From: an uncultured Bacteroidales bacterium
Lineage (GTDB): Bacteria; Bacteroidota; Bacteroidia; Bacteroidales; P3
DNA: 64,000 nucleotides
Direction of reading: 5' to 3'
NCBI GenBank assembly: GCA_910586395.1
Contig: CAJUFX010000006.1
Span: forward strand, 51,223 to 115,222
Position numbers and translations under genes: made by a program
In this document: piece by piece, positions 7,774 to 16,629 of the stretch
How the letters are laid out: each line of letters begins with the position of its first letter
Numbering within the stretch: the stretch's first letter is position 1
The notes under the pieces: model-generated
The model's database searches: none
The model's input: the letters and a program-made list of their open reading frames with translations, nothing else
Told to the model about the DNA's origin: nothing

Positions 7774-9420
7774 TTCAATTATCTTTTCAAGCGTTGTGTC
7801 GGTAAAAGTTTCCCAAATAGCAAGACGTATTGGTTTGTAGTCGGGGAAGAGTTGTTTGATGAACTCGATCTCGAATACTAGCCGTAGGTCGTTTGGGGCG
7901 GCATGGGGATGAACCTCATGCTTTGAACCAATACGTGCCACTTTGATGTAATAGAGGTCGCGAATGCCCTTGCTTTTTCGGTAGGGCATGAAATAATAAA
8001 GGTGGTTCAATTTGACCGTTGATGGAAATTTTTTACCTGTATAATAAATGTTTATAGAACCATCAAGTAGCATTTGGATAGTGTCATTCTTAACATATGA
8101 TACTAAAAGGTTCTTTGTCACATCTAGTCCATTCGTATCGATGACGTCCTTATTTTTGACAATCTCCTCCGGAAATTCTTTGGCTATTTCTAGGAAATCG
8201 AGGGGAACAATATTGCTTTGTACGGAGTATTTCTTCAGCGTGGTTTTGTCGCCGAACATATATTTGGCAAATATTTTGACTGTTTCGACATTCACGGCAT
8301 TGCCGAATTGTTTGTAGGCTTGAGCCTCTATTACGTCGGGGTGAAATGTATCTGGGAAACTTTGTAACCGTGCGCATTCGCGGAGTGTTAAGAAACGTTT
8401 GCGGCTTCCGACTATACTTGTCTGTGTAATTGCCACCAAGGCGGGAAAATAAGTGCCTGGTTTAACGCGGATTCCTGAAGGACGGAATTGTAGGATGTTG
8501 TCCCACAAACTGGGATTTTTGTATTGCCCGGCTTGCCATTCCAATTTCGCCTTTGCTCCAAAGAAAAGAGGATGTTTTCTTGCGCGGGGCAACCAATCGT
8601 CAATAAAATTTTTGTTCTCCAGATACAATTGGTTGTTTTTTTGTATGAAGTTTATCTTCCATTTCGGATATTCAGACATATTTTCCATCGGGTCGATGGG
8701 TTTGAGGTACTCGCTCCATACGGGAAAGCCAGGCAATTTGGAACCTTTAATATTGTGCACAAACTCATCCCATAAGTTCAGTAATGATATCTTGTCTTCC
8801 GAGAGGCGGTAGCGATCAAGATCTGCAATATCGCTATCAACTTGCATGATGTCATCAATGCGACATTTGGGCAACTTGTCTGAGTTCCAAAAGAAATCGG
8901 GCAGTTCGCCAATGTCTTTACGAATGCACATAATATAAACACGCTCACGGTGCTGTGGAATGCCAATATAATGTGGGCTGAAAATGACAGGTTTGCAAAG
9001 TACATTATAGCCAATGGCGACAAGATGCTGATGTATTACTCTCCATGTGTTGCCGTCGTCGTGAGATGCGAGGTTTCGGACATTCTCTAATAGCGCATAT
9101 TGGGGTTTGGTGTGTTGCATAATGCGTTCCACATCAAAAAACAGTGTGCCTTTGGTTTCGTCTTGGAAGCCCAAACGTTTGCCTGCCTTTGAGAAAGCTT
9201 GACAAGGGAATCCAGCACACAATACATCATATGCCGGAATTTTGGAGGCATCGACTTTGGTAATGTCCCGGTCAGGGCGAATGCCGTAGTTGGCTTCGTA
9301 GGTTTTTCGGCAATCCTCATCAATATCGCAAGCATATACACATTGTCCCCCAAGTCGCGACATGGCTTGATGAAATCCCCCGATGCCGCAAAAAAGGTCT
9401 ATGAACTTAAATTTTTTCAT
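7768..9420 (-). CDS. DNA (cytosine-5) methyltransferase of a type II restriction-modification system
   Basis: Transfers a methyl group from SAM to C5 of cytosine in a specific DNA site. Seen in order: motif I LFCGIGG (residues 9-15), motif IV FPCQAFS with the catalytic Cys73, motif VI ENV (112-114), motif VIII QHRERVYI, and motifs IX-X around LTLRECARLQSFP and FGNAVNV. At 550 residues it carries a C-terminal extension of about 170 residues with no motif I recognise. Its start overlaps the stop of the upstream restriction gene (ATGA at 9417-9420), which implies translational coupling. Codons are A+T richer than the core genes. The recognition site cannot be read from the sequence. Confidence 0.93.
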   Translation of the reverse strand: MKKFKFIDLFCGIGGFHQAMSRLGGQCVYACDIDEDCRKTYEANYGIRPDRDITKVDASKIPAYDVLCAGFPCQAFSKAGKRLGFQDETKGTLFFDVERIMQHTKPQYALLENVRNLASHDDGNTWRVIHQHLVAIGYNVLCKPVIFSPHYIGIPQHRERVYIMCIRKDIGELPDFFWNSDKLPKCRIDDIMQVDSDIADLDRYRLSEDKISLLNLWDEFVHNIKGSKLPGFPVWSEYLKPIDPMENMSEYPKWKINFIQKNNQLYLENKNFIDDWLPRARKHPLFFGAKAKLEWQAGQYKNPSLWDNILQFRPSGIRVKPGTYFPALVAITQTSIVGSRKRFLTLRECARLQSFPDTFHPDVIEAQAYKQFGNAVNVETVKIFAKYMFGDKTTLKKYSVQSNIVPLDFLEIAKEFPEEIVKNKDVIDTNGLDVTKNLLVSYVKNDTIQMLLDGSINIYYTGKKFPSTVKLNHLYYFMPYRKSKGIRDLYYIKVARIGSKHEVHPHAAPNDLRLVFEIEFIKQLFPDYKPIRLAIWETFTDTTLEKIIEL

Positions 9421-10628
9421 TTAGTGGGGTAGTTGTAGCGAAAAACGACAAAACGGTCAATGTCTTTTTTCTTAATCATGAATTTGGGATTACGGGCGGA
9501 ACCATCAGGTTGATGTCCCTGGTTGAACTCGGAGAGTGCCTCCCGAAAGTTAATACGATTAAGTTCAAGAATAGTCATCTTCATGAATTTGACATCTGTT
9601 TTGAGGCGTTTCTTATAAGACAACTCGTCATTCTTCTTCATATAGCGATTATATGCCCGTACTTCTTGGTAGTTGGTCGCCTCAGAGTCTTTCTTCGTTT
9701 CGTGTTCGTAAATAACATACCAAAACTTGCCAAACCTATTGATACATTCAATAAAGGTAGTTTGGTCGTTGCCTGGTGCTTTTTTGGCGGTAATGTCGCT
9801 TGCTTTCAGGTCGCCATAGAACTGGGCATTCTTAAACCAAATGTCGAAATCGAAAACGCAATTCTGTTTGCTTTTGTTGGATAGGCCTGTGTAAACTATA
9901 TGTGGAGAGGTTCCATTGTCGATGGTGAACTTATTGAACTTATATTCAAGATACCATCCAGGCCATTCTGTCTGTTTCCATTCCGGCCAATTGGCTTGTT
10001 CCATTTCTTTGACGGTGGGCAAAACATTAAGCCATTGGCCAAAAGTGAACCCTTGATTAAATTTCTCGAACAAAGCGAACAATATACTTTGGCCGGTTTC
10101 TTTTCCGCACAAATAATTTGCCAGTTTGTTACAACGAATGGCATAAATGTGATTGCCAAGCATATCCTCCTTGTGGAATATACCACAGGTAAGGGCTTGG
10201 TAAAGGTCATTTATGTAAATGTGTGCAGAGGAGTTGTGTACAATATTTTTGAGGTAGGTGTCTTTGAGGAAATCCACAAATACGATTGCGCCCATGTAGT
10301 GATATACGCCTATAAAACGTACATCGTATGGCAATTCGTTTTTGGTTATGTCTTCGCAAAACTCTTTGTACCAATGGGGCAATTGCACTCTTTTTTTGAA
10401 TATAGGGTGCGGATTGCCTAAGTATGATACAGCACGATGTAGTAAGATATAATTCTTTTCCCCATTGGTGTATGTTAATATACGGTGCCCTGCAATCTCT
10501 TTTATCTGGCAATGTTCTTCGCCCAGGCAACGCATAATGGTGTCTTGCTGCTGTTTTGGGGTGAGAACCTGGTCTTTAGCAATGTCAAGACTTAAATCGG
10601 GTCTTATTTGTTCGCTATTTTGATTCAT
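9417..10628 (-). CDS. Probable type II restriction endonuclease
   Basis: A 403-residue protein directly upstream of, and overlapping, the C5-methyltransferase gene, which is the usual place for the partner nuclease. A plausible PD-(D/E)XK-type core is FDFDIWF (259-265) followed by YGDLKASD (271-278), giving D...DxK with Lys275 as catalytic lysine. I cannot place it in a named restriction family, and the function rests on position and this motif. Residues 1-30 are polar and probably variable. ATG 10628 lies about 50 bp downstream of a -7 element. Confidence 0.7.
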   Translation of the reverse strand: MNQNSEQIRPDLSLDIAKDQVLTPKQQQDTIMRCLGEEHCQIKEIAGHRILTYTNGEKNYILLHRAVSYLGNPHPIFKKRVQLPHWYKEFCEDITKNELPYDVRFIGVYHYMGAIVFVDFLKDTYLKNIVHNSSAHIYINDLYQALTCGIFHKEDMLGNHIYAIRCNKLANYLCGKETGQSILFALFEKFNQGFTFGQWLNVLPTVKEMEQANWPEWKQTEWPGWYLEYKFNKFTIDNGTSPHIVYTGLSNKSKQNCVFDFDIWFKNAQFYGDLKASDITAKKAPGNDQTTFIECINRFGKFWYVIYEHETKKDSEATNYQEVRAYNRYMKKNDELSYKKRLKTDVKFMKMTILELNRINFREALSEFNQGHQPDGSARNPKFMIKKKDIDRFVVFRYNYPTK

Positions 10629-10679
10629 ATCTCTTTATTTGCGCTCGTCTTTGGGGCTGTTGTCTGCATCATATCATTG

Positions 10680-10687
10680 CAAAAATA
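10680..10687 (-). promoter_or_regulatory. -7 promoter element for the restriction gene
   Basis: On the minus strand this reads TATTTTTG, which matches TAnnTTTG. It is the only such match close to the start of the restriction and methyltransferase pair. Confidence 0.45.
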
Positions 10688-10965
10688 CAAAAAAACGCTC
10701 TTATAGGAAATACTGTGTAGGTGACGCGGGATATCGCGTTGGTTCAGCCAGCCAATTACGTAGGGATGAATGGATGCGGCCTGTGTCGCGGAGGTCGTTT
10801 GCTTTTGTATGATTCAAATCCAAACGGCTCTTGTTGCCGACGTCGCTAGTTGTGTTTTGAAGTGTGGGTATGCTGTTTATTGGCAGTTTTTGTCCGTTGT
10901 ATGGTCTTTTGTTAGTAATGCCATAAGTGAGTTGTCAGTGTGTCAGTAACAAGTTCAAAAGGTGA

Positions 10966-10997
10966 TTTGTATCCGGGGGGAACTTTAGCTATCTTTG
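10966..10997 (+). promoter_or_regulatory. Bacteroidota-type promoter for the GIY-YIG gene
   Basis: TTTG (10966-10969), a 20-base spacer and TATCTTTG (10990-10997) match the -33/-7 consensus closely. The leader to the ATG at 11108 would be about 105 bases. Confidence 0.65.
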
Positions 10998-11107
10998 CTC
11001 ACGCATGGAGATAGGTTGCCGTTCAACAAAATCCGCTCAAACAAGTTGGGGGCTTTGTATTTACTTTTCCATGTCTTTGAATACGAAACATATAATGTCG
11101 CATAGGC

Positions 11108-11950
11108 ATGGGGAAGACCATAACCACATATCTTATAGATGGGACACCGCAGGGACCGCGCATGGTTTACGTCAGCAATAAGAATTGTATGGCGGTAGTT
11201 GTACCGCGTTCTAAAATGATAGAAGTTATTGCACGTAAGGAATTGCAGAAGCATGCCTTATATATCTTGTTGGGGGAATCGGATGAAGGGGAACCGAAAG
11301 CCTATATTGGTGAAACCAATAACTTCAGCAAACGAATAAAGGATCACGATCAAAAGAAAGGATTTTGGTCGAAAGCGCTTGTTTTTATCTCTCAGAATGA
11401 ATCGCAGATAGATAAGGCTGATGTGTTATATCTTGAGGCCAAAGCCATTGCGTTGGCGGCAAAGAACAAGCAGTTTATTCTTGATGAAAATAAGCAGAAT
11501 CCGGAACCGACAGTTCTGCCGGAGCATAAGCGAGATCCGGATGACGAATTCTTTGAAGATATTGTATTTCTAGCGTCTTTCATTGGATGCAGTATTTTTG
11601 AAGAACCAATCCAAACGCATGATAAGAATAAACTTGGACTTTTTCTCTCCGGTCGAGGGGCTGAGGCCAAGGCGGTGTATAATGAGAATGGGCTGACGGT
11701 ACTTGCAGGTAGCGTGATAGCCGGAGATTGTACGAATTCTTGTCCATCTGTAGATAAGAGGATGAAACTCGTTCAGGAACTTACGGAGGAAGTTGGAGGG
11801 AAACGGGTCTTAAAACTGAATAAACGATTCGATAGCCCCAGTGCCGCGTCTGTTTTTTGTCTTGGGCGAAGTTCGAACGGCTGGCGTGAATGGTGCAATG
11901 CCAAAGGGATTCCCCTCAAATCCTTATTGGGCGCGGAGAAAATACAATAG
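11108..11950 (+). CDS. GIY-YIG nuclease with a C-terminal DUF4357-type domain
   Basis: Seen: a GIY-YIG core with HALYILLG (residues 49-56), AYIGET (65-70), an arginine-bearing helix SKRIKDH and a glutamate in LYLEAKAI, in the expected order for a metal-dependent nuclease. The C-terminus (about 240-275: SPSAASVFCLGRSSNGWREW) matches the DUF4357 domain often joined to GIY-YIG proteins. The protein is 280 residues. It lies between two restriction-modification units, convergent with vsr, so it may be a restriction or defence nuclease. Its role in either unit is inference. Confidence 0.85.
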   Translation: MGKTITTYLIDGTPQGPRMVYVSNKNCMAVVVPRSKMIEVIARKELQKHALYILLGESDEGEPKAYIGETNNFSKRIKDHDQKKGFWSKALVFISQNESQIDKADVLYLEAKAIALAAKNKQFILDENKQNPEPTVLPEHKRDPDDEFFEDIVFLASFIGCSIFEEPIQTHDKNKLGLFLSGRGAEAKAVYNENGLTVLAGSVIAGDCTNSCPSVDKRMKLVQELTEEVGGKRVLKLNKRFDSPSAASVFCLGRSSNGWREWCNAKGIPLKSLLGAEKIQ

Positions 11951-12071
11951 TACTCCCTGTAGAAAGTGTGTCATTACATTATCGTCGTGTCTCGTCGTAT
12001 CTGCGTTGGCTATGGGCGGAATGGTTGGGCGTATGCTATTTAATGCGTGTGGCGTCGTTGATGTTTTGATC

Positions 12072-12662
12072 TTAAAGCCCTTTAATTTCGACTTCTTCCT
12101 GCTCTATGATGGTGAGAACCGTGTCGCTGCTTTGGGAGGTGTGGCTGCTGATTAGCGAGAGGTGGTAGGCATTCGGAGTTGGGCATGGTTCTGCTGCGAC
12201 AGGCAGGACTTGGGGCGACTGAACGTAGGATATCGGTGGCGTTTGTCCTACGATGTGGCGATAGAGAGCCTCCAAGGCTGCCACTTGGCTTGCCTTGTTG
12301 CGGATTTCGCATTCCCAGATGCGGATGACGCGCCAGCCGGCGTTCGTTAGGTCGGTATCGTTCCGGCGGTCTCGGAGTATGTTGGTTTTGATTTTACTTC
12401 GCCAAAAGTCAACGTTGGTATGAGGCAGGCGGTAGTACTTGCATCCCTCGTGTCCGTGCCAGAAGCATCCATCAATGAAGATGACCGTTTTGTATTTTGG
12501 TAACACGATGTCGGGTTTGCCGGGCAACTTGCGGTCACAGACGCGAAAACGCAAACCCTTTGCGAACAGAAATTTCCGGACCAGTACCTCGGGCTTGGTG
12601 TCTTTACCGTGGATTGCCGCCATACAGCGGCTCCGTTGCTCCGGTGTCATCGTGTCGGACAT
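12072..12662 (-). CDS. vsr: Very short patch repair (Vsr) endonuclease
   Basis: Vsr nicks next to the T in T:G mismatches that arise when 5-methylcytosine deaminates, so it protects a genome carrying a C5-methyltransferase. Seen: MTPEQRSRCMAAIHGKDTKPE at the start (family signature), Asp51 in KLPGKPDIVL, FIDGCFWHGHEGC with the conserved histidines (about 67-71), and GWRVIRIWECEI. The core takes about 140 residues. A 55-residue Ser/Pro-rich tail is extra. The gene starts 7 bp after the ATPase stop, so it is the last gene of the dcm-ATPase-vsr operon. Confidence 0.93.
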   Translation of the reverse strand: MSDTMTPEQRSRCMAAIHGKDTKPEVLVRKFLFAKGLRFRVCDRKLPGKPDIVLPKYKTVIFIDGCFWHGHEGCKYYRLPHTNVDFWRSKIKTNILRDRRNDTDLTNAGWRVIRIWECEIRNKASQVAALEALYRHIVGQTPPISYVQSPQVLPVAAEPCPTPNAYHLSLISSHTSQSSDTVLTIIEQEEVEIKGL

Positions 12663-12669
12663 ATGTTTC

Positions 12670-14325
12670 TTATTTTATTTTCTCCGCATCGTCTAATCTT
12701 CTGAATAGATGGGATAGGAGACTTAGCATATCAAGACAATCGCTCTCAGTGAATAGGCCGCTAGTTTTTAACTCTTTTTTCTCTTCATGTGCGAGAGGAT
12801 TCCGTGCACCGGCCATGATGCCAGCTGATAGGTATTGTTGGCCTTCTTCAATGTTTTGTTTGGTGTCGGAATCGAAGTCTGTCTGGTCGTGTTTTTTGTA
12901 TTTTTTTGCGGCAGACAGGATGCCATGTATACCAAAAGAAATAAACATTAAGTCGCGTCCTTTTTTTTCATTCCCATTTGCGTCTTTGGGCGAATCTGCT
13001 TTAGTTTTGACAGTCGCTTCGTATCGTTTGATAGCCTCTTCTACGGCACTGTAATAGTCTTCATTCTTGTAGTCTTCATATGAGGCGTTTTTAACGCTCG
13101 TATGTAGATGTCTCCAGTGGTAATGAGCATATTCAGGTGCGATGGAATGAAGAGCGTTGACGATTTTTTCTTGGCTTTCTGATGGTAATTCGGAATTTTC
13201 AATGATTGACGAGATAATTGTATCTACATCTTTTTGCAATTGTCCTGATAATGTACTAAACCATTCGTCAATATTGAACTGTGTTTTGCGACCGAGTTTG
13301 TTGCGGCGTTCTTTTTTCCGCTTTTCTCGCCAGTCTTTTTCGATTGCATGTAATAAGGATTGTAGTTTTTGGCGTAATTCAGAAGTTATTGCTAAATCCC
13401 AACTTAGGGATTGTCTGTCTGTGGATATGACATCATCGGCTCCTTCGTCAATGAAATCGACATTGAGAAATCCTGTAATATAGGAATATCCATGACTCGA
13501 TTCGCCAACGCCAAAAAATTCAGGTGCGTTGACTAACCGCCCATGCGCAAAAAGGGTAACTCCTCTTAAACCTGGCGGAAGTGGCTTTTCTGTAGCGATA
13601 ATATTGCCGGATATTTTAAATGTATGAAAATAATTATCGCATAATGGGGCATTGGGAATGTCCCATATAAATTGAGGTAGTATGTTTTGGTATTTTAGTG
13701 TATTGTCGATTGGTATTGGATGTGCATCATTTAGAGATATGTCAACGAGGAAATTATCATCGAAGAAGTTGAATAGTTTAGATAAACTTATCGCAAGGTG
13801 TTCAATGTCGAAATCGGATTTTCTCTTGAGGTCGCTTAGCTCTATGCGGGTGCCTGTATCTGTTTGATTGCATTGGGCTGTTTCAAAATAGGGCTCGTAA
13901 TTAGGCGTTGGGGAATTGATAAGGTCATTCCATTTGAGAATGAATTTTGTTTGGATTCCTTCTCTACATGTACTGATGGATATTGTGTCCCCTATGCCAA
14001 AAAATGCAAGTTTTCCAAGGCCTTTTCTTCCAGATACATTCCTTAAGCCATTAATGCTCTTTCCGCGGTCTTCTTCCCTCCGTTTTCGACCAATGCGTAG
14101 GAATTTGTCATTTATTTCTTCAAAAGACATCCCGGTACCATCGTCAATGACAAGGATTTTCTTGGTGCCATTCTTATCATATAATTTTATATGAACGTTT
14201 CTCGCTTCTGCGTCATATGCATTGGCAACCAGTTCTGCGATGGCATTCGGTAAAACGGAATACATTTTAATCCCCAGATGTTCTATCGTATGGGGATCGA
14301 AACTCATTATTAATTTATCGCTCAT
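12670..14325 (-). CDS. GHKL ATPase of a restriction-modification operon with C-terminal Ymh (TIGR02391-like) domain
   Basis: Seen: an N-terminal Hsp90/MutL-type ATPase with AELVANAYDA (N box, residues 30-39), DDGTGM (61-66) and GRKGLGKLA (99-107). A long middle region follows. The C-terminus has AGIMAGARNPLAHE, the RNP..H signature of the Ymh domain found in many prokaryotic conflict systems. GHKL/MORC-like ATPases in operons with DNA methylases and Vsr are a described theme in restriction-modification systems. The gene overlaps dcm by 11 bp and precedes vsr by 7 bp. A role as an ATP-driven clamp guiding a nuclease is inference. No nuclease motif is seen in this protein. Confidence 0.85.
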   Translation of the reverse strand: MSDKLIMSFDPHTIEHLGIKMYSVLPNAIAELVANAYDAEARNVHIKLYDKNGTKKILVIDDGTGMSFEEINDKFLRIGRKRREEDRGKSINGLRNVSGRKGLGKLAFFGIGDTISISTCREGIQTKFILKWNDLINSPTPNYEPYFETAQCNQTDTGTRIELSDLKRKSDFDIEHLAISLSKLFNFFDDNFLVDISLNDAHPIPIDNTLKYQNILPQFIWDIPNAPLCDNYFHTFKISGNIIATEKPLPPGLRGVTLFAHGRLVNAPEFFGVGESSHGYSYITGFLNVDFIDEGADDVISTDRQSLSWDLAITSELRQKLQSLLHAIEKDWREKRKKERRNKLGRKTQFNIDEWFSTLSGQLQKDVDTIISSIIENSELPSESQEKIVNALHSIAPEYAHYHWRHLHTSVKNASYEDYKNEDYYSAVEEAIKRYEATVKTKADSPKDANGNEKKGRDLMFISFGIHGILSAAKKYKKHDQTDFDSDTKQNIEEGQQYLSAGIMAGARNPLAHEEKKELKTSGLFTESDCLDMLSLLSHLFRRLDDAEKIK

Positions 14326-15373
14326 TATGCTGTTCGTTTAAGTCCATAATATATGTGCCTAATCGTCGGGCGTATTCACATGGAACGGCATTGCCTATTA
14401 ATTTGGCGGCCGTTGCGATGGTATTGGTCCTGAATACATAGGTCTTGGGAAAAGTCTGTAAGGTTGCACCTTCTCTTATCGAAAGTGCACGGTCTTCTTC
14501 GGGATGTCCAAACCGACCGTTTGAGATGCTGAAAAACTTAGTCGTTATGGTTGGGGCTGGTCTATCCCACCACATACGGCCAAAAGTATCTTTAAAACTA
14601 TCGTCTTTGCCAATAAAACATTGTAGTTGCAGTTCAGGGTCATTGGCCCAATCGAGACGGCAGCCTCCATTATGTGAGGTCCTGACAAGCCGTTTCAGGC
14701 AAATATCGCTTAAACCTGCGGTCGAATGATTGAAGTCGGTCTGGTCTTTGTGTCCGGCTTGGATTTTGGCAAATCCGTTATGCACCCCGATATAGTCCCG
14801 TAAAATCGCCTTTTGGGTGTCTTTTGGCGGGAGTTGTAGGGTTGGGATATTGAGTCTTGTCGCAATTAGGGAGAAACGTTTGCGGGATTGAGGCACACCA
14901 TAATAAGACAAGTCAACAACATCATATTGGATATTGTGATAGCCAAGGTCGTTTAAACGTCTTAGGAAAAAGGGCAAAATGCTGTTGGGATTCGTCATGA
15001 TGCCTGGGACATTCTCCACAAGTACAAAACCTGGTCTGTAGTATTCGATAAATCGGGCGAAATTCTTTAATAAATCTTTGGATTTATAGGATTTCCGTTT
15101 GTCTGAGTTGATGAGACTGTAATATTGACAAGGGCTACATCCGACCAAAATGAGTTCGTCATCGTTCCGATCAATACCAAATTCCCGTTCGAAGAAATTG
15201 CTCCTCAAATGGCGTATGTCGGTATGGATGAATCTACTTCCGGGATTGTTGAATTCGTATGTCTCTTGGGCGTCTTGGTCAAAATCGACCCCGGCAACGA
15301 CGTCGACACCAGCTTGCCTCAAGCCCTGGGTCATACCACCACCGCCGCAAAAGAAATCTATTGCCCTTGGCAT
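14315..15373 (-). CDS. DNA (cytosine-5) methyltransferase, second unit
   Basis: A 352-residue C5-methyltransferase. Seen: motif I DFFCGGGGMTQGL near the start, GCSPCQYYS with the catalytic cysteine of the PCQ motif, VLVENVPG, QSRKRFSLIATR and LIGNAVPCEYARR at the end. The Tyr-Tyr after PCQ is less common than the usual PCQ(P/A)FS. It is the first gene of a minus-strand operon with the GHKL ATPase (11-bp overlap) and vsr. Sequence and length differ from the methyltransferase at 7768-9420, so the island holds two independent modification specificities. Confidence 0.92.
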   Translation of the reverse strand: MPRAIDFFCGGGGMTQGLRQAGVDVVAGVDFDQDAQETYEFNNPGSRFIHTDIRHLRSNFFEREFGIDRNDDELILVGCSPCQYYSLINSDKRKSYKSKDLLKNFARFIEYYRPGFVLVENVPGIMTNPNSILPFFLRRLNDLGYHNIQYDVVDLSYYGVPQSRKRFSLIATRLNIPTLQLPPKDTQKAILRDYIGVHNGFAKIQAGHKDQTDFNHSTAGLSDICLKRLVRTSHNGGCRLDWANDPELQLQCFIGKDDSFKDTFGRMWWDRPAPTITTKFFSISNGRFGHPEEDRALSIREGATLQTFPKTYVFRTNTIATAAKLIGNAVPCEYARRLGTYIMDLNEQHNER

Positions 15374-15406
15374 AATTTTAAGTAATTAACTCAATTACAA
15401 ACGTAA

Positions 15407-15414
15407 CAAATATA
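15407..15414 (-). promoter_or_regulatory. -7 promoter element of the dcm-ATPase-vsr operon
   Basis: The minus strand reads TATATTTG, matching TAnnTTTG, 34 bp before the dcm ATG (15373) in an A+T-rich gap. No TTTG stands at the -33 spacing. Confidence 0.5.
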
Positions 15415-15504
15415 CAACTTTTTTAGTTAATACGATAAGTTCCAATTTTACTTCTATGTAAGTGTCGGAAGATTAGATGCCTTTCGTTTCTGTCTGGAGT
15501 TTAT

Positions 15505-16629
15505 CTATCTCCCCATCTCTACCGCAACTTTTATCACGCCGTCCCGCTTCTCCTCAAACAGTCGGTACGCTTCGTCGATGCGGGAGAGGGGGAAGCGGTG
15601 GGTGATGAGGGGCGTGGTGTCGAGGTGGCCGGCTTCAATCAGGCGCAGGATCTCGGCGCAGTCGCAGCCATCTACGCCGCCGGTCTTGAACGTCAGGTTT
15701 TTACCGTACATGTCGGGCAGGGGGAGCAGCTGCGGGCGGTCGTACAGCGCCACGACGGTCACGATGGCGTTCGGCCGCGCGCATTGCCACGCGAGGGTAA
15801 ACGTATCCTCTCCGCCGGCCACTTCCAACACCACGTCCGCGCCGCCGTGGTCGCTGTGTTGGGCCACAAAAGCCCGGCAGTCTTCGGGTGTGGTCAGCAG
15901 CACCTCGGGGTAATGCGCGCTCACAAACGCGCGGCGCGCCTCGTCTCGCTCGCAGACGATGATGCGCTTGGGCGCCCGTAGCCGGACGCACAGCAGCGTG
16001 CAGAGGCCCGTGGGGCCGGCGCCGAGGATGAGCACGGTGTCGTCGGGCGTGATGTCGGAGATGCGGGCGGCCCAATAGCCGGTGGCGAGGATGTCGCCCA
16101 CAAACAGTGCCTGTTCGTCGCTCACCGTGTCGGGGATGCGGTTCAGCCCCTGGTTGGCCAGCGGCACGCGCACGTATTCGGCCTGTCCGCCGTCAATGCG
16201 GCAGCCCAAGGCCCAGCCGCCGTGGGGCGAGGTGCAGTTGTTGACGTAGCCGTGCCGGCAGAAGAAGCATTCGCCGCAGAACGTCTCCACATTGACGGTC
16301 ACGCGGTCGCCGGGGCGGACGGCGGTGACGGCGGGCCCGACGGCTTCCACCACGCCCACCATTTCGTGGCCGACGGTCACGCCCCTCACGGCGCGCGGCA
16401 CGCTACCGTGCTTGATGTGCAGGTCGCTTGCGCAGATGCTGCCGAGTGTGACGCGCACAATGGCGTCCTGCGCCTCTAAAATAACGGGCTTCGGCTTCTC
16501 CTTCAGCGCGAATTTGCCTTTTTCGATATAAGTGTATGCGAGCATGGGGTGGGGGGGGACTTGGTTCATCAATCTGATTCTCAATGTCACTTCATCCGGT
16601 CGGTCAATCAACGGTAGGCTGTGATTCAT
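15505..16629 (-). CDS. Zinc-dependent medium-chain alcohol dehydrogenase
   Basis: An NAD(P)-dependent oxidoreductase of the MDR superfamily. Seen: the catalytic zinc ligand context CASDLHIKHG and GHEMVGVVE, a structural zinc cluster in CGECFFCRHGYVNNC, and the Rossmann motif LILGAGPTGL. The substrate is unknown, and threonine- or sorbitol-dehydrogenase-like relatives are alternatives. The natural start may be the ATG of MNQVPPHPMLAYTYIEKGKF or of MLAYTYIEKGKF. The first 20 or so residues (MNHSLPLIDRPDEVTLRIR) are encoded by a copy of the 79-bp repeat derived from the 3' end of the neighbouring hydrolase gene, so the listed start may add foreign residues. Confidence 0.88.
   Translation of the reverse strand: MNHSLPLIDRPDEVTLRIRLMNQVPPHPMLAYTYIEKGKFALKEKPKPVILEAQDAIVRVTLGSICASDLHIKHGSVPRAVRGVTVGHEMVGVVEAVGPAVTAVRPGDRVTVNVETFCGECFFCRHGYVNNCTSPHGGWALGCRIDGGQAEYVRVPLANQGLNRIPDTVSDEQALFVGDILATGYWAARISDITPDDTVLILGAGPTGLCTLLCVRLRAPKRIIVCERDEARRAFVSAHYPEVLLTTPEDCRAFVAQHSDHGGADVVLEVAGGEDTFTLAWQCARPNAIVTVVALYDRPQLLPLPDMYGKNLTFKTGGVDGCDCAEILRLIEAGHLDTTPLITHRFPLSRIDEAYRLFEEKRDGVIKVAVEMGR

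Larger units (their letters stand above)
10629..11107. other. Divergent intergenic region between the restriction and GIY-YIG genes
   Basis: About 480 bp. Its two ends hold promoter elements (10680-10687 minus, 10966-10997 plus). The middle (about 10720-10920) is less A+T rich and contains a short minus-strand open stretch with no ATG. It may be the trace of a lost gene, but I recognise nothing in it. Confidence 0.5.

Noticed and set aside
10720..10940. Open minus-strand stretch between the restriction and GIY-YIG genes
   Set aside because: About 75 codons with no ATG start and no recognisable domain. Not enough for a gene call.
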